Origin: Arbacia lixula
Taxonomy: Eukaryota; Echinodermata; Echinoidea; Arbacioida; Arbaciidae
Length of the DNA stretch: 64,000 nucleotides
Direction of reading: 5' to 3'
NCBI GenBank assembly: GCA_963669155.1
Contig: OZ022584.1
Location: 779,740-843,739, forward strand
Positions 1 to 13,946 of this stretch are shown piece after piece (within the stretch, counting starts at the first letter, position 1; the number at the start of each line of letters is the position of its first letter). The position numbers and the translations under genes are program-made. The notes under the pieces were generated by a model. It was given only the letters and a program-made list of their open reading frames with translations, did no database searches and was not told the origin of the DNA.

Positions 1-201
1 GTGTATGTGTATGTGTGCGTGTGTGTGTTGGGGGGGTGGAGGGGGTTGTCGCCCCTTCATTTTATTTCCCATTCATTTTGTGTGATAAGAGATGAGGCAC
101 CTAAAAACACAGTGAACCAAGCATCACACGCAGACACATATAATTACATCATAGAGCTGCAGAGAGAGAGAGAGAGAGAGAGGAAGGGAGAGAGAGGGGG
201 A

Positions 202-266
<65 letters not shown>

Positions 267-688
267 AGAGAATGGAATGGGGGAGGGACAGGAAGGAAGA
301 ACATAGCCATAATCCTCAATTATATCGACGTGAATATTGTGCTTATGGTGTATTTATCATTACATGGTTATGAAAACTGAGACAAATGAAAAGGATTGTT
401 TCCCTGTTTTACCAAACAAATGTCAAGCGGTAACCCAGTTGTGCGTTGGATACACAAAAAATAGACCAACATGATATACAAAGCTGGAAACTGAAACATT
501 ATTGAGTTTATGAGGTTCCTTTGATCAATCCATTTAAGAAAGTATGTATGTATGCTAAAGTTTGTCGTTAAAAGAATGAACAACCGAACTTGTTGCCAAG
601 CAAGAGTGACGTCATTTGCTTTCAACTCAAAACCGTAGTATTAAGAAAATAGTGAATACTCTTATGTTAAACCGGCTTATCTGAGAGA

Positions 689-787
<99 letters not shown>

Positions 788-805
788 GAGGGAGAGAGAG
801 GGAGG

Positions 806-837
<32 letters not shown>

Positions 838-948
838 AACAGAGAAAGAGAGAAAGACAGAATGGGATAGAAAACGATAGAAAGACAGAGGGTAGGTATT
901 GAAAAAGAACGAGAAAGAGAGGAAGAAAGAGAGAGAAGGTGGAGGGGT
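1..948. repeat. Purine-rich upstream flank with (GA)n arrays
   Basis: A short (TG)n stretch opens the window. Long (GA)n arrays lie at about 160-270 and 682-836, and the second grades into interrupted polypurine DNA to about 948. The sequence between (about 300-680) is AT-rich and shows no gene, though it holds a perfect CRE palindrome TGACGTCA at 607-614. Open frames across the arrays are low-complexity shadows. Confidence 0.8.
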
Positions 949-1477
949 GTATACTCCTGGCGCCCCCTAAATCACGGCGTCGCCCCTGCTCCCCATTATC
1001 AGGCCCAACGATCACCCCCTTCCGCCGCTGACCTCGATAGCGATCACTGTGGATGAGCCGATCGTGATGGCCCGACCCCCTGTCTCCTAATGGTCCCACC
1101 CTCCTATCCCAACCCATCCCAGTCAGTCATGCTGGCTCCTAATAACTTTTTTTTCTCCACGTTTCAAACACTAATGGTCTGTTTTATCACAATCGTAAGA
1201 CCCCTGATAAAGCCAACGTAAATGTTTATTCTTGGGGATGCGTCCATGTCTGTCGAAACACTGACAAGCCTTCATGCTCGCGAGTGAAACTGTTTCGACC
1301 AGATTTGGATCGCCCAGGCAAGCCGCCCGCCCTCACACATGTAACACTTACACGCAACGTGGGAGCACACTATACACACCACTCCACTCGAGATACTTCA
1401 CACAAAGAGACTTAATGTGACATAGGAAGTATCTCATTTATTTAATTTCGCGTTTTGGAATAATAAGCTAATCGATC
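949..1477 (+). promoter_or_regulatory. Putative promoter / 5' UTR region of the Nkx2-5-like gene
   Basis: Non-repetitive DNA directly upstream of the start codon. It contains a GC- and CpG-rich part (about 955-1100, including GGCGCC, a Smad-type GC motif in principle) and a GATA core (TGATAAAG near 1204). No TATA box or start site can be fixed by eye. Assigned by position and composition only. Confidence 0.35.
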
Positions 1478-1928
1478 ATGTCTCACACGCAGACTTTTAT
1501 GCCGCCGCTGGGTTCGGCGTTTATTCAGGGCAACGCTTCGTCCTTCTACATGAAGAACATACTGAATTTGTCCGAGCAGCAGCCGATACAGCGCGGGGCT
1601 GCAGCGGCCTACCAGCCGCAGGGAATGCCGATGGATCCATACGGGCTCTACGGGCTCCCGGAGGAGTATTTGCTCCAGGGACAGCAGGATCCAGGCTCCA
1701 TGCCGACGGTATGTGAGTTCTATTCTCCCGCTCCCGTCCACCCAGCTCCCGGTACCGAGCACCAACTGCATCAGCAGCAGAGAGACCACGTTCCCTGCCT
1801 CGACCAGGCGGCCAACAACCACGGCACCGCCCCGGCATCGAACGGGTCGTCGTGCGCGTACCAAGCCGACACGCCAGCCGATATGACCACAGACATGGGT
1901 GGCGATGGAACACTGACTCCAAACCCAG
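1478..1928 (+). CDS. Nkx2-5: Nkx2-5-like exon 1 (N-terminal half, TN domain)
   Basis: Codes for residues 1-150 plus the first base of codon 151. The ATG at 1478 is chosen because the TN motif follows within 30 residues, the usual place in this family, and stops lie just upstream in frame. The remainder is rich in Gln, Pro, Gly and Ala, is low in recognisable structure and is CpG-rich compared with the surrounding AT-rich DNA. It ends at CCCAG followed by the donor GTAAAG at 1929, leaving phase 1. Reading through the donor gives about 24 more residues and a stop at 2002, so an unspliced transcript would make a truncated protein lacking the homeodomain. Confidence 0.88.
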
Positions 1929-2336
1929 GTAAAGATATCAATCCATACCTTCATTCAACTTTCACCGAATTTCTCTTACCCTCATTCAACATGGTCTACT
2001 GATCAAGAAAAAACAGATCAACGAAAAGTCCGAGGACATGGTTCCTCAATGTGCCACTTTCCTGCTTACATGCTTTTAAAGTCTTGGCGTGCCACGTGTG
2101 TATTTTGTCACCAAGAAAGCTCACAAATCCACTAGAGCAGCATTCTATTAGATACGGGAAGGGTTAATATAAATGTCTTGTGTACAATAGCATGGAGCTA
2201 GAGCTGGGGGGAATACTAATAGTTCATCGCTGTGCCTAGCTCCAGCAAAACATTCGGAATGGTATTTGAATTACAAGTTATCACTGTGCATGATGTGTAC
2301 CACTGTCAAGGGCCCCTTGACTCCTACCCCCCCCCC

Positions 2337-2386
<50 letters not shown>

Positions 2387-5300
2387 GGGGAGGAGAGGGG
2401 TTAAGCTGATGGGGGAAAGTGTAAGAATCGGGGATACCCCTAAAACATGCCAATGACCACAAAAGAGAGGTATACATGTATTTTGAACACTATCTAATTT
2501 TCACCCCCCACCTTCTCCATGATTAGATGAGTATCAAACTCCAGCTTTAAACAGTTTTCCTCATGAGAGCGGTGATAGGGAGGGAGAGGGGGATAGAAGG
2601 GGTGGGGAAAAGCAAAAGGGAGAGGGAGCAGTAATGAGCAGTAATGAGTGGTTGTATGCTGTACCTATAACATGATATAATAACTGCATATTATAATCAC
2701 CATATACTTGTTCCCTTTTATTTTTGAAATGGTGAGAGATAACAAATTAGTGTTCAAGCTGTCTTCGATGAGATCAAGGGAAGTGTATTCCTTTGGCAAT
2801 AAAAAAATCAATTTCTGTAAAACAATACATGAAACACAATAAAAACATATCGGTCACGTTTGTGATCTCATACAATCATGTACAATACTCATATACAACA
2901 CAAATAACAAACAACTACTAACCTTTTCTCTCAGACCAAAACATCTCATGTAAAATTAAGTAGAATTGTCCCTTTATTTTGTGTACATAATTACATCTTA
3001 CAAAAAAAAACTGACAAGAAATGTCAGTGATACCAACTTTGAACATTTAAGCAACAATGAAATATTTGAGTTACTGAGATTGTGATGTTCAAAGTATTTA
3101 GTCAGTGCAAATGTACATAGGTATTCGACTTTTTTATGAAAAGACCAACAATCCATGTGATATGTAAAATATGAAATGTCATTTTAAAAATCCGATATTT
3201 TAAGAAAGGTTGATGATCATTTTATTTAGAACTATGCAGTATTAACACAGCTTGTTTACTATCGGTTATGGTGTAAGGTTGAAATTATGATTTATTTAGA
3301 CAAAATGTCCTTAGATTTCTTTTTCATTTCGTTATTAATCCTATCCAAGAATTACTACACTGTTGTCAGTTATTAAGAAAAAAATGTTCTACATTGTCCA
3401 CTTGCAAAACCTGAAATGAACACGTGTGCGTGAGTGATCATCACTGCTTCAAGTTACGAATGATTAAGATGATTTTTACGCTAAATATGAGTTGTGTATT
3501 GTGATAAGATAAAATTATCTATGCGATTATTTAACATGCTTAAGTGCTTACTTTTTGGTTCAATACATGATATAGGGTGAGAAAGGTGGATAAAATATAG
3601 AAAGAGGAGGAGAGCAAATGGAATATATACTCTATAGAGAGTGGGAGATGGAGAGAGATAGAGATAGATGAATAGAAGGGGTGGTTGGGTGAGTATTTGG
3701 GGAAGGGGAGGGGCCAAGCATACAACTTGAATAACAATCGATATAGAATCTCTCATACAATCGATTGAATCTTAGTAACCCTTTGAATACCAAATGAACT
3801 GCTGTCCTATGGAATTTGCGTGTATGAATGATGCAAAAAGGCATATGTCGTACACAAATGGTTAATCATGTGAGTCGACTTATTGGAAGATTATATCCAT
3901 CAGAGGATCATTAAACAGGCAAATTATTTAACCAAGATCAATACCAAAGTATGACGATTCTCCAAATTTATATGATAAAACAAAGTTCATTGTGATTTAT
4001 ATAAAATATAATTTACTAATACTATCATTATAAGATCACCTAATCGAAATTCCATTTACTTATCTTCCTTAGCCATCTAAGCAACTTGAATGTGTAAATT
4101 GTAATTTGTTTGCAAGTAAAGAGTGTGGTTTGAGACATCAACTCATTTTAATTTGGTTGTGTCTTAACTCTTAAAGCACCATTGAGGCATTTTTACGAAC
4201 AAATAAAATGAAGCGGCACTGTACCCGAAGTATATTAGGTTAAGCCACAGAATGGGCATTATGTTAATGGTCTGATCTTATGGACCATGGTCTGATCGAT
4301 GTTAACTTCCCATGCGCCAAACTGAACGCTGCTCTCTCGATACAGGATACAGTAAAATGCATTGAAAGTCAGGCACATGACTTCCAGCCCAACTTTTGTT
4401 ACTGACGCATGGACAACAGGTTGGACTGGTCGCGGCCAGAGACGACCACTAAAGTGGCAGCTGTCCGTCTGGCTAGCATTGCGGTTCAATTCAAACTGAC
4501 AGGGGGGACACTTCCCTCGCTAATCTGTTTGGTCGTGGGGCATTGGGCGTGTGTATTATGAGGCGGCGGCCCTCAATCCATCGAGGCGGTGGCTCCGGCT
4601 TGATGGACGGGCTAGACACGGGGCGGCGAACACCCACGAGTCCGTTCGACCTTCGAGGTGCAGGCAACAGCCCTGGGATATTTCGCCGTCATGCTGATTT
4701 TTATCGCAGGAATTGATCGCCGGAATGTCTCGCATTTAAAAATCAGTACAAACCTCCAAAGTGAATGTAATATATCAATGTTCTCTTTTCTAGTTACAAA
4801 GAAAAAGAGCATTATGTTAATAGCGTTTTTGTAAAGGCCTTTCCGCGTTGTGTGTAGAGCGTTATGCGTATAATTATGCTAATGTTCTTAGCAGGAAAGT
4901 AGTCAAATTATTCCTGTATATATGACGTTATCATATATCAAATGAGAGAGCTTCCTCGTGTTTCATTCACTGATGGCACACGTGGAAGTAAGGAAATCAA
5001 GGGACATGGGTAGTGAGGGTGGTGATTACGGGACTTGTTTTATTTATTTATTTCGGATATTCAAGATTCATTCAAGATTCAAGATTCAATTTTTATTGTC
5101 TATAAACAAAATACAGAAAATTGGTCTCCACTGGCAAGAGAATACAAAAGAATGACAGAAAATGACAACAAATAATACAAAAAACCAAACACAACAATGC
5201 ATTGGAACAATAAAGATGTACACATAAAATACAGAAAAAAACAGAAGGGAAAGAGCCTCCCGAGGTTCATATTAAGGTGTAAGCAAATAGTCAAAATTCT

Positions 5301-8300
5301 AACCTGTCTAACCAGTCTAATAGGATGGCTCATTCACACACGTGATCTTCCATGGGCCTCCGTGAAAATATCATGATACAACATCATAAGTAAAATAGAA
5401 CATGTACAACATAAAGTTAAAGTTCAACTAGACCAATAAACCTTTACATAACTTACCTTTAAAAATGTATGTTACTGCTTCAGGCCTTTGAATTAACATA
5501 AAATCATTCACTGACTCCTTTCATGATACAAGCTGATATAAATAGACATCATAATTATATTATATCAAAATTGTATGCTGTTTTTCAAGACATTGAATTG
5601 AAATATAATGATTTAGTGAGCTCATTTATATGTTCAAGGATCACAATACTACGTTTATATGGAAAGTCCATCCTAAAATTAAGTTGGTTTGGTAAAAGCA
5701 GAAACATGAAACAAACAAATAAGTAAACGTTTGACAAAAAAAATAAGAGAGAAATAAATAATTAAATTCTTCTCATTGTGACGTCACTTGCGAGCTACTC
5801 TGCTATAAGTTGTGAACTATTTTCGGTGGAAAATGTCCATTTTCTCAAAAGGATGCCATATACCATTTTACACGTGCATTTCATGTATCATCGGACACGT
5901 TTTTACACACACATCTTGATATAAAAAAAATAAGATTATTTCTTAATTCAAAAGCATTGAAAAAGATTATTTATGAATTTACACAGCAAAACATATATAG
6001 GATAGCACCTCGCGTGTGACGTCACAAAATTAAAATGTAAGAAAATAACAATTTTTTTATCTGTTTTCGTGAAACATACACTGATATGTTGCATTCGTGT
6101 GTTTGCTATAATCAAAACCATATTCATTTCAGGGTGAACTTTCGCTTTAAATGCTTTACGACATCTAACGCGAAGGGGCAAATCGCTCCACATCTGGATT
6201 CCAGCATTTACAAATCTGCTTTAATAACATCCGGGGCTTCACCGATATGATTATTTTTTTTTTATTTTACTTCTGTTAGATCGCTTGGAGACTTCGTCCA
6301 AGTAGACAACCTTACTTGACAATGACAACGGAGAAATCTGACTAAAATATATATATAAAAAAACAAGTAGGCCATAACCCTGTTGAATAACTGTTCGAAA
6401 TTTGGCTGATGCCATTCAATAAAAACCTCTTGGAGGGAACCTTTCATGAACATCTGGAGATCAGAAAAAGCTGCTTGTTTTTGCAGCTTATTTTGGATCA
6501 TATACAACCATAAAGGGCATGCTTTAAGACATTACCCCAGTACAATTGTTAAAATTAGTTCTGATTTAGATCATGTTTAAGTCGCCGAACAATTCAGAAA
6601 TTATTGCTTCATAATCTTGGATGGATTTTCAATATGTTTTGCAAAAGTAAGATGAGTATCAAAAATGACCCAAGGCACTTAAAAATTGTGACACATTCCA
6701 GAGGTGTAATATAAACAATTACTCTTAGATTCAGGTCATTCATTATCCTCATCCTTTCGATGGGAGCGGGCCAACATGACTTCAGTTTTTTTTTTAACCT
6801 AAAAAACTAGTTTGTTATTGATCGACCAATTATGTAATTCATTCAGTTTCTGGTTTGTCTGTTAAATTGGGGTATCACTAACATTCAGTATAACATCGTC
6901 TGCGTACATACATAGATCAACAAATAAAATAATCCTTGGTAAATAATTCATAACAATTAAAAACAGAGAGGGACCTCGCATCGATCCTTGTGGAACCACA
7001 TTGATTGTTTATGTGCTATTATACTAAGTGTTAATTACGACTCGTAATTACGGCTCGAGTCATGCTAAAATTGACACATCATTAAGTCAAAGGATGTCAA
7101 ATTTCCTTGAAGCAGGTTTCGTGATATTTCATCAATTATCCTTGTAATAATCCTTAGAACATTTAATGAGATTGTCACTTTTGGACAAATTTGGACCTGA
7201 AAATGTGTGTGTATTAATCAATTCAGAACACAGCAATGACCATTGTGTATCGCACCTGTCACTCCACTAGCAACTTCCATCAAAGTGCATTACTAATTCA
7301 TGATGATTCTGGAAGAAAAGAAGTTGGGGTGACAGTGTTTAATGCACAATGGTCATTGTTGTGGTCTGCAATGATTACCTATTAGACACAAATAAAATTA
7401 TCAAAATTTGTCCAAAGTGAAAATTTCATGAAATATTTACCGGATTATTACACAAAAACTAATGGATGAAATGTCACAAAATTTGTTTCTAAAGATTTGA
7501 CAACCCTTGACTTAATGATTTGTGCATTTCAGCGTGATTCCAATTGTAACTGTCAACAGTTTTTTTTGTTAACACCTAGTGTGATACGCCGGTAATGAAA
7601 ACAAACTGAGACATCTTGATCAGGTAATCATAGTAATCGAAGCAGAACCTTTAAATTGTCGTCACCACGGGTCCGGGTCTTTAATTTCAGTTATTTTACC
7701 ATTTTTAGAGATAACCCCTTCCTGCGATTCTGAGTTCGATTACGAATAGGATCCGTGATCGTCGGCACAGCGGCATGTCTCGATCTGCCATGACCACGAG
7801 TACTATAATCATCTCACTTCTACTCATTACCCTTGAGTGGCTTTATAAACTTCAAACAAAAGCAATCATCTAAAGGAAAGTAAGAAGAAAATAACACATA
7901 GAACAAAATCACACTCATATCATATATACAGTTTACTCATATGAGGCATACATGTATTCATGTGTTAGCAATCATTACGTACAGGCATGACAGGCAGAAT
8001 CTGGGAAAAGATTATCGGTCACCCTGTCGTGAGATATCCACTCCGCCATGACGTGGTGTTGCATTGATGTCTCTGTAACTGAAAAACACATTTTGCTCAT
8101 TAATTGTTATTTCTTACTTGCTTCATTGCGTCAAAAAAGGAGACAAAAGGTGAAAACATTATGTTAAACAGGGACTGTAATAATGGGCATGTCGGTATCT
8201 ATGGCTACTTCTAATGGCACCTAGACTCTCCAAGGAGCGCATGATTTAATGTTATGGTTAGAACAGATTGGAATAATTCCAAATATTCTCTAAACTCCAC

Positions 8301-8314
8301 CCCCCCCCCCTCTC

Positions 8315-8385
<71 letters not shown>

Positions 8386-11300
8386 TTTTCATTTGATAAA
8401 TCAAATTGTACAATTGTATCGACAATAAACGAGCATGAAAACTAAATTGATTATGCATGAGTATATAAACTTTAAGGCATTTTGCACATAATTAACATAA
8501 CAATTTCATTCACATCCCCCTTTGCAATAATTATGTTCTGTTCTGTTCAAGTTTAACAAACCTTCCGAACTGAGATAAATTTCTACCACAAAACACGAAA
8601 ACAAACCTAATAAAATATAATAAATAATATAACACAACTTCCCATACCTTCCCATAGACACACACGCACATACACATACACACACACATACTACCCTCCT
8701 CTCCCTTTCGCCCCGCCCCTTATTTCGTTCACCTAACAGTAAGAATATGACTATCATATAAAATTGAGAAATGTGTTAATCATAACAAAATATGAAGTGA
8801 AAGAAAAATGATGCATCTTCAGATAACAAAGTGATGGAAACCTTGGTATACTATGACATACAAAAAAAATAAAGTTCATCTTGAATTCCGGAATTTGCGA
8901 TGATTATTCTGGGCTTTTTAATGAAACACACACAAATACATACGAAAAGAGAGTAAATCAACTACCAGTAGATCAGAACATTAAAGATTGGTAAAATGCT
9001 ACACTGAAAAAAACTGGATATTGTTAGAAGTTCAGATATTTCACATAAACACGATTATGAGATGAGTGTGGGTGATTTACCTTAACCTGACCCGTGAATC
9101 TGAGGAGCGTTCAAGCATGACTGCGTAAGGTCCGAAAGACGAAATACTTTCCGAAATGTAGAATCCAGCATGAGCGTGTGCATCCCTATCTCATGCCCAC
9201 TCAAGAACAAGTGAAAAACAATGTTTTTGAGAGATATCATCGAACATTTCGAAATGCCTATTTTTCTCAAGCAAGCAAGTGAATACGTTTTAGTATATCT
9301 TTAATCTACTAACTAAGCAACCAACGAGGCTCGTTGCGCGTTGTTTGAATTTCTTCACCTACCAATATATCCAAGTTGCCTCTCCGATACGATGGAAACA
9401 TATCTTAGGAGAACTTGAGAAGAGGACAGTGGAATCAGAAAACACAGTGTAAGAAAACGACATGCTACAGCGTCAACCAGCAGAACTAAGAACCATATCG
9501 TGTCACGCCACAGTCCCACGTGAAACTGATTTCGAATGTCATCAATGTTTTTTGACAAATTGAGCTTTCATTTATTCATTTCATCTCTCTTGACTAGTCA
9601 AGTGCAACAATATTACATTCGAGATGGATAAACACGCTCTTATGCTGAAGAGAAGAGTACGTCAATGTTTTGATGATAAACCATCAATTGAAGCATTATC
9701 AGGATCGGTTGACCCATATAGTGTGCAATAGAATGCTGCTCTAAGATTTCTAACGCATTTGTGAGTATTATTTGTTTAAAAAGCCATATTTGGCAGACAA
9801 AGAGTTAATTGTTTTTATTGTTGAGTGCATTTTGTACTCAACGAACATGCTCATGTTTTGAATGGCTGGATGCTCTTGTTTTGCAATTTTCTTTTAAAGA
9901 TCTTGTCATTGTTAACCATCTTAGATTAGAATCAATTCTTGAAAAGTACACTAGGTTGTTACCCATGAGATCGAGAGGGTTGAATAAATGTGCTCAAACT
10001 TCCATGATTGATCACATCTTATCACACGCCATGTTGGTAGAAGAATTGATTGCCCTAATTTGGCTTTTCACTACATTGTTGTATATCAAATCTTTATTTG
10101 ATATATCGTTTAATCAGTGCCCATGTTCTGTTTTGCTGAGTTTATTCAAACGAAATTGTTGAAAGAATGCATTATCAGAGGCGATACCAGTCACCTGGTA
10201 GTAACATGGAAATCATTAACTTAGATAGGTTCCCTCTACTTCTACTTGAATTCTAATTAGGTGATGTTTAATGAGCTGTAGTTATTGGTGAACACTTAAG
10301 AGGCCTATTACTAATGACTGCACTGTGAGCTGCATTGGAGCCCGCCCGCGCGCACACGCTATGGACCATGACTATCGCCCTCCGTGTGTGCGCGTCTAGT
10401 GCGTACGTCATAATCCACCTCGTCTCATGTCCATACTGCTCTTGAGGCTAAGTGCGTTTATCACTGGTTAGTGCTTCGTAAACAAATACTTCACAGTTAT
10501 GGATGAGAGCATGTCATGGAGTGGACAATTTCCGAAACTAAACAAGCAATTTCGAAAATCGATTCAAGAGGAGAAGTAATGGTTCGACGACGCACCTGTA
10601 TGTTGCCTGAAGTATACCGACAAGATTTGCAGCTGATTGTCAATACGAGTTGCTATAGTGGAATGTAAATATGATTTAAGTATAGGAACATTATTTATTA
10701 CACACTGTCTACTATCGGATGATATTATGAAAAATTAATACGTAATATGAAATAGCATAATGATAATGAAAGTAATAATGATGATAATAATAATCATGAT
10801 GATAATGAAAGTAATAATGACAAGAATGATAATGATAATAATAGTAATGATGATAATAATAGCTCATTGCATGAACCAGAACAAACCCATACAGTTCCAG
10901 TCTGCAAACATCCTAAATGTGAAACTGAAAATGTACAGTAGGACTCAAAAAGTACGTGAATACAATTAATGAACGTACCACAAATGAAAAAAAGTGGAAT
11001 GTGTCAATACTTTCATCTTATCTTTATCATATCCTGTCATAAATATAAAATGAAAAGCCCCTGCTTACATCTTAAATTTGATTATTCGGCTTTGATTGGG
11101 ATGTGCAGAGTGAAGTTGTCAGTACAAATCTCTCCAGGTATTAGACTCACATGCGAGATGTCCCGCAAATTTCCACTTTAGATAAGTTCTTATCACTTCT
11201 ATCAAAATTTCGTACTTATCAATCTACTTTGATTTCATTGTTTATTATTTTTTTAAATCATGTTTCATAGAATGACTAATTAATTTAATTGACTTGAATT

Positions 11301-13580
11301 CAAATGCATAGTACATTGCGCCAAAATATTGAAATAGCATACCTTTTTATCTAAAATGACAATACCTCGTCATAGACTCAAGCAACTCCTCAAGCGGAAA
11401 GTTTAGACTAATCTCAGAAGATTGTTCTTATACCTGTTATCTGATTGATGCATTTTAGACTAATCTCAGAAGATTGTTCTTATACCTGTTATCTGATTGA
11501 TGCATTTTAGACTAATCTCAGAAGATTGTTCTTCTACCTGTTGTCTGATTGATGCATTTTGGTACACACGATGCACACATATCTCACTGAACAGCAGTTT
11601 GTCTTGCCAACAAAGGGTTCAAGAAAACTGAAGACAAAGTTAATTAGTGGGCAAGGGCTGAAGGTTCCAAACTACATTTTAGGCAACCCAACACCAATTC
11701 CATCTGAATTGAAAGAATACAAACTAATTTAAAAGTAATGTTTGAGATTCTTTCATTCTGAGAGAAGTTCTTAAACATTATGTTATTCTATGTACTGTGT
11801 GTCATAGAAAGCTGCAAGTATTTTGTCTCTGCTCCAAGAGGATTTATTCACCGTATATTGTATTGCCATAAATGTGCTAGGCCTACAAAATAGATATACA
11901 GTTAGTCTGTGGACAGTCCTCTTTCACTAATGCTGATCCCTGCTGCCGAAAGAAAGACGCGCCTGCTCGTCCATCTACAGCTCATATAGCTTGGAGTCTA
12001 TATAGCGTAAGACATTGATATGATGGAGTATAGACGCACTTTCCTCGAGTTTTATCTCAGACGGTCATATATTATGGGATGTATCACGGAGACAGGGAGC
12101 AGGGTGTATTATGCGCGTGTGTGGTTCGTCAGCGTATTACCAGCGATAAGCTGTGCATTCTCAGAATGGGTAAATGGGTGGTCGTGACAGATCCTCAATG
12201 GCGAGGGGTTTTATGACGCCAAATCCACAAAGAAGTCAAGGGAATACTCAGGCGAAGACCATGAAAACATTGCAATTATTCGATGCATTGCTGTCTACTT
12301 CATCTTATTTCGTATCATTTGATTTTGGTTTAAATCTGAAACGCGTTTGACATATTTTTTTCGGTATTACCAAGAGATAAGTAGATATTTTGTTGATTTA
12401 TTGTGCAAAAGTGTACACACAAAAAAATGAGGATTCAGAGTAACCAATATCTCTTGAAGACATGGAAGAGATCACGCTACGTCTTCAGGCATTCCGGGGG
12501 TCCGGTGTACAGCCCCTCTACCACAAGTAGGGTGTTGTGCCCGCCCCCATCCCCTCCAATGTCTCACTTTACCCCATCCCTCCAGTAATAATCCACGCAT
12601 CTCCCTGCGATCAAGATGTCTCGCGCACATTGCGTGGGGTGGATTTGGCGCGTTCGACATTTACCAGACAACCAGCATCCAAGCTAGCCAAAGCTCAGCT
12701 ATGGGACGCTGATCAATCTGACAGTTTGTTCTTCCTTACTACAGTATGTTCATTTCTATATATTCATTTTTATCCCAACGTCATGTTCCTGTTGTAGAAC
12801 TAGATGTATGAAATGATACAACACAGTTCTCGATGCATAAACCTCAGCGTCGTGCATTTAAAACCATAGCAATCAAGACTAATGTAAAAAAAAAATTATG
12901 ATATCACCAACCAATAGATTGAGAGATATCGGAATTCGGGAACAGATTGTCCTGTATCATATGGAATATTCAAGCCTTTGATAAATAAATGACGAATAAA
13001 TGAGAACAGTATTGAATGGATTGTTTGATCAATCGATCTTATAATTCAATAATGGGATTAGTGGTCCTTTCAAGATTGTTTATATAACGACATTTAGAAA
13101 AGAACGTCTAAAACGAACGATCGAGATCTGCATGTATGTACGTGAATGTATACGCTATATATTATGAAAGGTGTAGAACTACGGGAATCGTATTATCTCG
13201 TCAATAATTAAACAATGCATTTCGTTTGAATAAAAACCGGTTTATTACAATAATCGAAATAGACATTGTTTTTGTTTTCTTACATTTCGTTATTTTATTT
13301 CAATTTTACCTTATTCGGTCACTAACTCTTACTCGCAGTTTGTAAATTCCGATTTCAACAAAGTTTATAGTTTGTATGATGTTAATATCTGCAATAAGCG
13401 TGAGGCACCATAGTTGGGTTCTAAGTACCCGAACATCCGGGTACCGCATTCAACCGTGATTCTACTACATAGGTCAAGTTCTGATGGGGGCATGGTCAAG
13501 CAAATTGAATTATCGAATGTCCATCGCGCCTTCTTTAATAGCAGTAGTAGTAGTTCTACTACCACTACTGCTACTACTAG

Positions 13581-13633
<53 letters not shown>

Positions 13634-13652
13634 CTACTACATGTATTACTAT

Positions 13653-13714
<62 letters not shown>

Positions 13715-13729
13715 TTTCTACTACTACTT

Positions 13730-13774
<45 letters not shown>

Positions 13775-13783
13775 TTATTATTG

Positions 13784-13827
<44 letters not shown>

Positions 13828-13867
13828 GCTACTACTACTACTAGTAGTACTAGTAGTAGTAGTAGTG

Positions 13868-13946
<79 letters not shown>

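Noticed and set aside
9082-9558. Two minus-strand open frames (62 and 67 codons), one with a hydrophobic stretch, separated by plausible splice signals
   Set aside because: No motif recognised, no typical codon bias, and they lie in the antisense of an intron. Could be a real exon pair, but nothing in the sequence decides it.
9809-10162. Plus-strand open frame of 117 codons
   Set aside because: Composition follows the AT-rich DNA around it and no family motif is visible. Likely chance.
11402-11560. Possible CRISPR-like array
   Set aside because: The three units are head to tail with no spacers, and the window is animal nuclear DNA.
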